From assembly GCA_034640345.1 (NCBI GenBank), contig JAXRVH010000002.1, positions 496,001 through 560,000 of the forward strand: 64,000 nucleotides of DNA, written 5' to 3'. Positions 58,321 through 64,000 of this stretch are shown one piece after another. Below the pieces are notes generated by a model that did not search any database, had not been told where the DNA came from, and saw only the letters and a list, made by a program, of their open reading frames with translations. The position numbers were made by a program, and so were the translations under genes. Origin of the DNA: Drechslera avenae. Taxonomy: Eukaryota > Ascomycota > Dothideomycetes > Pleosporales > Pleosporaceae. How positions within the stretch are numbered: the first letter of the stretch is position 1; each line of letters opens with the position of its first letter.

Positions 58321-59205
58321 ATGGCAGACCAGCAACCACCGCCGGATGACGAGGATCTCATCCTGAGCTTCTTCCCCGATCCCCCGCCTTTCTACAAGCA
58401 CTTCACCACCGAGAACGTGAAGCGGCTAAAGGAGATTGAAGAGAAAGCTACGCCCGACGATGGCGACACAAAAGCCTCATCCACCTACCCGGCCACGAAG
58501 CTCTCCGTCCAGCAAATCCTCGCCCTACCGACCGAACTCCGCTACCTTATCCCGCCCGAACCGCCAGGCGACGATGACGAGTTCCACGTCTTCGACGTAG
58601 TTACCAAAGCAAAAGGCACAAATGTCTTCATGAAGAACATGGAATACATTGCCCATAATCTCGCCATGGAAGGTGTCTTTACAGACTGGACGTACGAACA
58701 ACTATACCCCTCTGGCAGTGGCGGCGGGGACGATGGCCCCTCCTCCACGTCCTCGCAGCAACCAACCACCACAAACTCGGCCTCTCTTGACCGGCAAAAC
58801 TACCTCTTCCGCTTTCTGCGGAGTATATTGCTGAGCTACATCTCGCTACTTGGTATTGTCGCGGCGAACCCCACGTCAGAGCAGAAGGAGCAGAAGCTCA
58901 AGGATATCATGACTATGGTCGCGAATATGCATGCGTTGATCAACGAGTATCGGCCGCACCAGGCGAGACATACGCTGATTGAGAGGATGGAAGAGCAGGT
59001 AAGGCGGAAGAGGGAGGAAGTCGAGGGCGTGAGAAGGATGGGAGAGAAGGTCAGGGAGGTGCTTGCGGGGTTCGGCACAGTCGATGGCGAGCACAAGGGT
59101 GGAGTGAAGGATTCAGAGACGGAGGACGGTGTCTTGAAAGAAGAGGAATTGAGAAGGGATGCATACAGGGGTATGTGGGAGGCGGCTGATGAGGTGCAGG
59201 CATAA
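58321..59205 (+). CDS. MED7: Mediator complex subunit 7
   Basis: Single exon, 294 residues. It begins with the family's FFPDPPPFYKHFTTENV motif and the LPTELRYLIPPEPP segment. An acidic/Ser/Gly-rich loop follows, then the helical part LFRFLRSILLSYISLLG and MHALINEYRPHQARHTLIERMEEQ. Med7 is a core subunit of the Mediator middle module, pairing with Med21 and Med31 through these helices to link activators with RNA polymerase II. Length is normal for filamentous fungi. It is an essential housekeeping gene, so this part of the window is core genome. Confidence 0.96.
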   Translation: MADQQPPPDDEDLILSFFPDPPPFYKHFTTENVKRLKEIEEKATPDDGDTKASSTYPATKLSVQQILALPTELRYLIPPEPPGDDDEFHVFDVVTKAKGTNVFMKNMEYIAHNLAMEGVFTDWTYEQLYPSGSGGGDDGPSSTSSQQPTTTNSASLDRQNYLFRFLRSILLSYISLLGIVAANPTSEQKEQKLKDIMTMVANMHALINEYRPHQARHTLIERMEEQVRRKREEVEGVRRMGEKVREVLAGFGTVDGEHKGGVKDSETEDGVLKEEELRRDAYRGMWEAADEVQA

Positions 59206-59967
59206 CGTATGCCATGCTGCATCGCAGCATCGTTTTCCCCGTGCTGGGTCCACGCGCATGCATCCTCAACTACTGTTCTTGACCAAAGGACGGGTATCAG
59301 GCAGCCGCAATACCAGAACCTGGCACGCACATGAGCCCTGGCCAATGACGTCACGAGCCAAAGCGATGCCTTGATAGAGAGTCACAAATATATTCAGACA
59401 TTCAGACATTCAGCCGTATCAGCTGCGAAGCTGAGGTTTAATCTGACATTCGCAACTTCTGTTTTTGGATTATACCGTTGAGGGCAACCCGCTTATACGT
59501 GTCAGAAGGTCTGTTGGCACGCGCTCGGCGGCCCGGTGCTCACCACCAAGAAGGCAACCGAGCTGAGCAAACCAGTCGCTCAGCCACCCAGTTTCAGCCC
59601 CAAGGATTGCTTACAGTAGCCTTGGGAGATTAGGATAGATAAGTTAGGGAGAATAACTGTGTAGTGTCTAGAATTCTTTTATTCTCCCTCCGCAAACCGT
59701 CAGTTTTGCAAACTTGACGGTGAGGAAGAGCGCGGTGTGTGATTTGTTTGCGACTCTGACTCGGTCAGACCAAGGTCAACATCATCACGGAGCATAACCA
59801 GAGAAAGAGCTAGATCGGCCCAATCGGGAGATTTGCTTTCGTTTTGTTGTTTCACGTCTCGTCCGAAGCTGTATAAAGAAACTCGACACAGCGTTATTAC
59901 CACGCGCTTCCATCCGATACGCAAGAAACATCCCAGTCCAAGGTCAAACACTTCATCTACCGTCACC
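59206..59967. other. intergenic, includes promoter of the DUF2235 gene
   Basis: A TATAAAG (59872-59878) lies about 90 bases before the next ATG. No gene seen. Confidence 0.5.
59872..59878 (+). promoter_or_regulatory. TATA box of the DUF2235 gene
   Basis: TATAAAG about 90 bases upstream of the ATG at 59968. Confidence 0.45.
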
Positions 59968-61581
59968 ATGCCGTCCACAACAACCACGCCGCGCCCTCCA
60001 AAGCGCCTCGCCATCTTCTGCGACGGCACCTGGGTAGGCCGTGAAACAAAAGTCGACGATGCACCACCCAGCAACATCCGCCAACTCGCCAACATGGTCG
60101 GCGAAGTGCACTACACAAAGGAGACGGCATCGGCGGCGGTACACCCGATCAAGCCGCACGCCCACCGCAACAGCAGCAACATCACAGCCGGGTACCAAGA
60201 AGGCGTAGGGCTGAACAAGAACTTTCTGCAATACATCTGGGACGGGGCGACAGCGGCGTCGATAAGCGAAGAATGCATATCAGTGTACAAGTACATTGTA
60301 GAAAACTTTACATCCGAGCACGAAATCTGGCTCTTTGGCTTCTCCCGCGGCGCCTTCACAGTGCGGTGCGTGGCAGGCATGATCAACAACTGCGGCATCA
60401 TCAAGCGGCGGGCCTGCTACACAGACGCAGAACTCTACCGCCTCTGCTTCGAAGTCTTCCGCACCTACCGTTCCGCTCTGCCGTCCGACGCCCCACTGTC
60501 TGACGAATGCCAGCGCTGGAAAGGGCTCGACGACAAGGTGTGGCAGGTCAAACGCCCGATCCGCTTCATGGGCGTCATCGACACGGTCGGCGCGCTGGGC
60601 ATACCGCGCCTTAACGCGGGCATAGGCTTCGATTGGAGCCCGTTTGAGTTTTTCGACCAGAGCATGAGTAGAGTGGTGCAGCATGTGTGGCACGCACCTT
60701 GTCTGCACGACCGTCTGTGGATCTTCCAGCCTTGTCTCGTACTACCCGACGCCGCCGACGAGGCAGAAGACGATAGGACCGTGGTCCGCCAAACATGGTT
60801 CCCGGGCACCCACTACGATGTCGGGCGTATGACGTTTAGGTTCGTAAGGCAGAACCCTGTGAACTGGATCGAGGAAATCTTGGGCTGGCTGCCGGACTTG
60901 TTGTCACGCACCATCTATCCGAACCAGGTGCTTAGTGATGCGGTACTGCGGTGGATGGTGCAGGGCGTCATGGAAGTTGACGACGGCTCGGAAACAGCCA
61001 TCATGCCGACTGCGGAGATGCATATCCAGCGGTTGAGCGAGGGTCTGGCAAAGGTTGCGTCCGCCGCAGAAGAGGCGGCAGAGTCGCATTACACGGGCAG
61101 CGGCGACATCTACGGCGACGTTCTAGCGTACGCCCCTGGCGGCGTCGTCTTCAGCGCTGTGAAGAAGACGTCGCACTCCATCACCTCTGCTCTCAACAAT
61201 TTTCTGCCTTCCCTCGGCATCGGCGATAACATCCAGAACCTGTTGGGTATCAAGACGATAATCAGCATTCTGACCGCGACAAACGACCGCCGCATTCCGG
61301 GCACCGAGGCGGATATCTACCCCTACATGGAGGAGGAGAGGGTCATGGTCGACGGCGTGGAGACGGTGGTGCCAAGTATAGAGAGCTTGGGACGCATGAA
61401 CGAGGAGACGAGGGGAAGGGTCAGGTATCCAAGCAAGACGGTTGAGGCGTTTAGGTTGTGGAAGGGCGTCTTTGGCAAGGAGGAGAATGGGCAAAGAGAT
61501 GAGCGGACGAACGGACGGGTAAATGGGCAGATAGATGACAAGACAGATGGTATAAATGGTGTAAAAGAAATCATGATGTAG
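59968..61581 (+). CDS. DUF2235 alpha/beta-hydrolase-like protein
   Basis: Single exon, 537 residues from the ATG at 59968; the frame opens 45 codons earlier at a TTG. DUF2235 features are LAIFCDGTW near the N-terminus (Asp19), the nucleophile elbow LFGFSRGAFTVR (Ser126), FMGVIDTVGALG and WFPGTHYDVG, giving a Ser-Asp-His arrangement. The domain is shared with bacterial type VI secretion phospholipases (Tle1) and with many uncharacterised fungal proteins; substrate is unknown. The C-terminal third (residues 340-500) is family-specific. The last 25 residues are low complexity and rich in Gly/Asn/Asp/Arg. No signal peptide is visible. Confidence 0.85.
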   Translation: MPSTTTTPRPPKRLAIFCDGTWVGRETKVDDAPPSNIRQLANMVGEVHYTKETASAAVHPIKPHAHRNSSNITAGYQEGVGLNKNFLQYIWDGATAASISEECISVYKYIVENFTSEHEIWLFGFSRGAFTVRCVAGMINNCGIIKRRACYTDAELYRLCFEVFRTYRSALPSDAPLSDECQRWKGLDDKVWQVKRPIRFMGVIDTVGALGIPRLNAGIGFDWSPFEFFDQSMSRVVQHVWHAPCLHDRLWIFQPCLVLPDAADEAEDDRTVVRQTWFPGTHYDVGRMTFRFVRQNPVNWIEEILGWLPDLLSRTIYPNQVLSDAVLRWMVQGVMEVDDGSETAIMPTAEMHIQRLSEGLAKVASAAEEAAESHYTGSGDIYGDVLAYAPGGVVFSAVKKTSHSITSALNNFLPSLGIGDNIQNLLGIKTIISILTATNDRRIPGTEADIYPYMEEERVMVDGVETVVPSIESLGRMNEETRGRVRYPSKTVEAFRLWKGVFGKEENGQRDERTNGRVNGQIDDKTDGINGVKEIMM

Positions 61582-61723
61582 AGTATTTGAGAGCTACAGG
61601 TAACTATAGAGAGAGGGAGAAGTTCGAGACGGAAATCGGCGTTGATATAACGTATATATATGTGGGTTGGTTTTTTCGGCGTGCGTTTAAATGTTCTTCA
61701 ATTCCTTGACCAGTACAGCGCAC

Positions 61724-63270
61724 TCACTTCTTCGGCTTGTTCATTTCAAACGCAGCTTCATTGGCAAATGCATTCTTATCGATGACTTGGTCCCTAGGAA
61801 ATCGTCTATTAGAATCGTTCTATGGTTGTGAAATTTACATCGTCTACATCATGCGTCTCTATGATAAGGACTGAAACAAGTACATCGTCCATCGCTGAAG
61901 CAGGGAGCTTGGGCAAGAACTTACTTCTTGCCACGGCCTCCAAAGCCCCACCGGATCTGGTTTGCCCATCGAACCTCAACACCAAGGTCGTCAGCACATT
62001 GCCATACAAAGCCGGGGTTTTTCTGGAACATGCGTCCGATGAAAGCCACGTCCAAATTGTCATTCTCCAGGTATCCATTTGCCTGCTTGCCATCCGTGAT
62101 GCTACCAACAGTGCCAACAGCCATCTTGTCGCCAACCTTGTCCTTTACAGCCTTGGCAAAAGGCTCCTGGTAGCCGGGTCCGCCGTGGATGTGCTGCTTC
62201 TCGTGGAGACCGCCAGATGAGACATCGAGCAAGTCTACACCCTTCTCGGCCAGGATCTCGGCGAGCTTAACAGTCTGATCGAGGGTCCAGCCTTCGATGC
62301 CGGCCTCGTCGAGCCAGTCTGTTGCGCTGATACGGAGGACCAAGGGCATGGACTCTGGGATCGTCTTTCGGGCAAGCTCAACTAACTCAAGCGTGAGGCG
62401 CGTGCGGTTCTCGAATGAGCCGCCGTATTCGTCGGTTCGCTTGTTGGAAGCAGGCGAGAGGAAAGAGTGCAGGAGGTAGCCGTGTGCGTTGTGGATCTCG
62501 ATTGTGTCAAAACCAATCTTCAAGGCGCGCTTGGTGGCGTCAACAAAAGCCTGCTTGAATGCCTCAATGTCCTGCTTTGTCATCTCCTTGGGTGTGCAAT
62601 GGTGGTCGTTGAATGCAATGGCTGACGGGCCGTACACATTGTCTGGCCAGCCGTTCATTTCCTTGGTCGCAATGTCTCCCTTGCTCAACCATGGCGCTAC
62701 TGTGCTGGCCTTGCGCCCAGCGTGTCCAAGTTGGATACCGATCTTCTGGCCCTGCGAGTGGGCAAACTCGACAATCTTGCGGAGAGGCTCCATCTGCGAG
62801 TCTTTCCAGAGACCACTGTCTTCGGGTGTAATTCGGCCCTCGGGAACAACAGCGGTGGCCTCTACGAAGGATAGACCAGGCCCGCGCTGAATGATACCGC
62901 CCAAGTGTGTGAGATGCCAGTTAGTGTGGTGGCCATCTTCAGCCGAGTATTGGCAGAGAGGAGAGAGGGCGAGGCGGTTCTGGATCTCGAGCCCACGGAG
63001 CTTGAGAGGCTGAAAGAGCTTGGGAATCTTGGAGCTCTTGTCGTGCATGCCAAGCGCAGTCCCGGCCACGGGTTCCTGTGCGGGGGTGAAGTATGAGATC
63101 TAGACGTGTTAGAGGAGCACAATAAGACTAGGCTATCTACATACACCAGCCGCAGCCTTGTTCCTCAATTCATCTTGCTTTGGGACTTGGTCGCTGTTCT
63201 TGTCCTCGGGGATATCCTTTGCAATGGCATGGTGCGAATGCGGCTTTGCGGTATCAGCCTCGATGCCCAT
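61724..63270 (-). CDS. Old Yellow Enzyme (YqjM-like NADH:flavin oxidoreductase), 2-3 exons
   Basis: Exon 1 63145-63270 and exon 2 61925-63099 join in phase 0 (GTATGT..TAG). Read on, exon 2 ends at a TAA (61921) after GGRGKK, giving 434 residues. That stop overlaps a strong donor (AA|GTAAGT). Splicing to 61793 (TTCTAAT branch, CCTAG acceptor) removes it and adds a 70-nt exon encoding DQVIDKNAFANEAAFEMNKP and KK, giving 456 residues. FMN-enzyme features are SPLCQYS (Cys91, Tyr93 of the thermophilic-like OYE class), GIQLGHAGRK, IEIHNAHGYLLHSFLSP and NKRTDEYGGS. Such enzymes reduce activated C=C bonds. A TATAAATA lies about 100 bases upstream. The first exon encodes an Asp/Lys-rich extension that is not needed for the fold. 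Confidence 0.9.
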
Positions 63271-64000
63271 GATGGCGGTTGGCAGGTGAGTTTGGAGAGT
63301 TTGGAGAATGTCGTGTTTGGAGGTTGGGGCTTCAGTTGGTGATGGCAGCTAGGAATGGGTGGTCAATGGCATATTTATAACCTTGCTCCCACTCTTCTCG
63401 AAGACACTGATATGACGTGCGTGTTAAACAGTGAGCGATCAGACCCCCTGTCGCGGGGCAAGCTCGGAGCCCCGCCTTCCTCATTCGGGGCGTCCTGGCA
63501 GTAGTCGGACCACTAGTTTTTTCGCCCATGATTTGTCAGAAGCACGTCGTTGTGTTAACCGATGTGTTGGGTCGTGGTGGTGGTTGCACTATGTCGTTAG
63601 ACCTGCTTACTACTGTGCGTATACTCCCATCCATCCGGTAGCTGTACGAAGATGGCGCCAGTTGGAGCTGAGCTTACAGATGCTGACGACGGCGGGACGT
63701 ACCCGACTAGCACAAGCTTGCTGGCTGCGATCTGCAAGGCTGCATGCACGATGCAAACAGCCTTTTTACTTTACATTACTCAACGAAGAAACGTCTTAAG
63801 AGCCTAGAATAAGTATTACAACAAGCACCAACAATACATACTATGTAATTGTTTCCTTTATACTAAACCTTGTTTTGTACTAGTAAGCTTAGTCTGTAGA
63901 TAAAACTAAGCTCTCTCCAAAACAGCTCTAATTAATAATTCAGCTTCCACTTATTTTTAAACTTGTTTATTCGCAATGTTATATTATAACTAACGCTAAG
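63271..64000. other. upstream region turning TA-rich
   Basis: No gene seen. From about 63780 the sequence becomes TA-rich like the degenerate blocks at 35.8 and 37.5 kb, suggesting the edge of another RIP-affected region. Confidence 0.5.
63372..63379 (-). promoter_or_regulatory. TATA box of the Old Yellow Enzyme gene
   Basis: TATAAATA on the minus strand, about 100 bases before the ATG at 63270. Confidence 0.45.

Noticed and set aside
1..64000. CRISPR arrays, rRNA genes, intact transposons, viral genes
   Set aside because: None was recognised by eye. The TA-rich blocks may be old transposon remnants but no transposase or reverse transcriptase motif survives.

Overview
The window looks like nuclear DNA of a filamentous ascomycete, most likely a dothideomycete (inference). 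Genes are intron-poor or carry 45-80 nt introns with GT..AG ends and CTAAY-like branch sites. Gene-rich DNA of roughly balanced base composition alternates with short TA-rich blocks that hold decayed genes with TAA/TAG stops, as expected from repeat-induced point mutation (RIP). A 10-N assembly gap follows a 52-nt G run near 8.2 kb.

Layout. 1.4-6.9 kb: a cytochrome P450 and an HMT1-type ABC half-transporter, both on the minus strand. 9.2-19.2 kb: a nuclear-looking Cys-cluster protein, a LAMTOR1/Ego1-like lysosomal anchor, a very large secreted Ser/Thr-rich protein with a repeated Gly-Ile-Leu-Pro-Pro motif, and a PEBP protein. 19.9-22.3 kb: a convergent pair of equal-length paralogues with a Gfd2/YDR514C-type RNase H-like (DEDDh) fold plus a C-terminal Cys/His module. 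One keeps the catalytic residues and the other has lost them. 22.3-33.4 kb: sparse DNA with a conserved fungal protein of unknown function and a three-exon MYND zinc-finger gene that is only seen after splicing.

33.4-46 kb is the accessory part. It holds a broken FAD-linked (BBE) oxidoreductase, a small secreted eight-cysteine protein (effector-like), TA-rich DNA, a heavily mutated third DEDDh-fold gene, and an isolated partially reducing polyketide synthase of the 6-methylsalicylic acid/mellein type with no visible start codon. 46-58 kb: two membrane proteins, two MDR dehydrogenases, a broken kinase-like gene, a small two-exon gene and a nine-exon PhoD phosphatase. 58-63.3 kb is ordinary: Mediator subunit Med7, a DUF2235 hydrolase-like protein and an Old Yellow Enzyme with a probable extra last exon. 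A TA-rich block begins again at the right end.

The genes do not form one pathway. The most interesting points are the active/dead/decayed DEDDh-fold trio, the small secreted protein beside TA-rich DNA, and the stranded PKS next to a decayed oxidoreductase.
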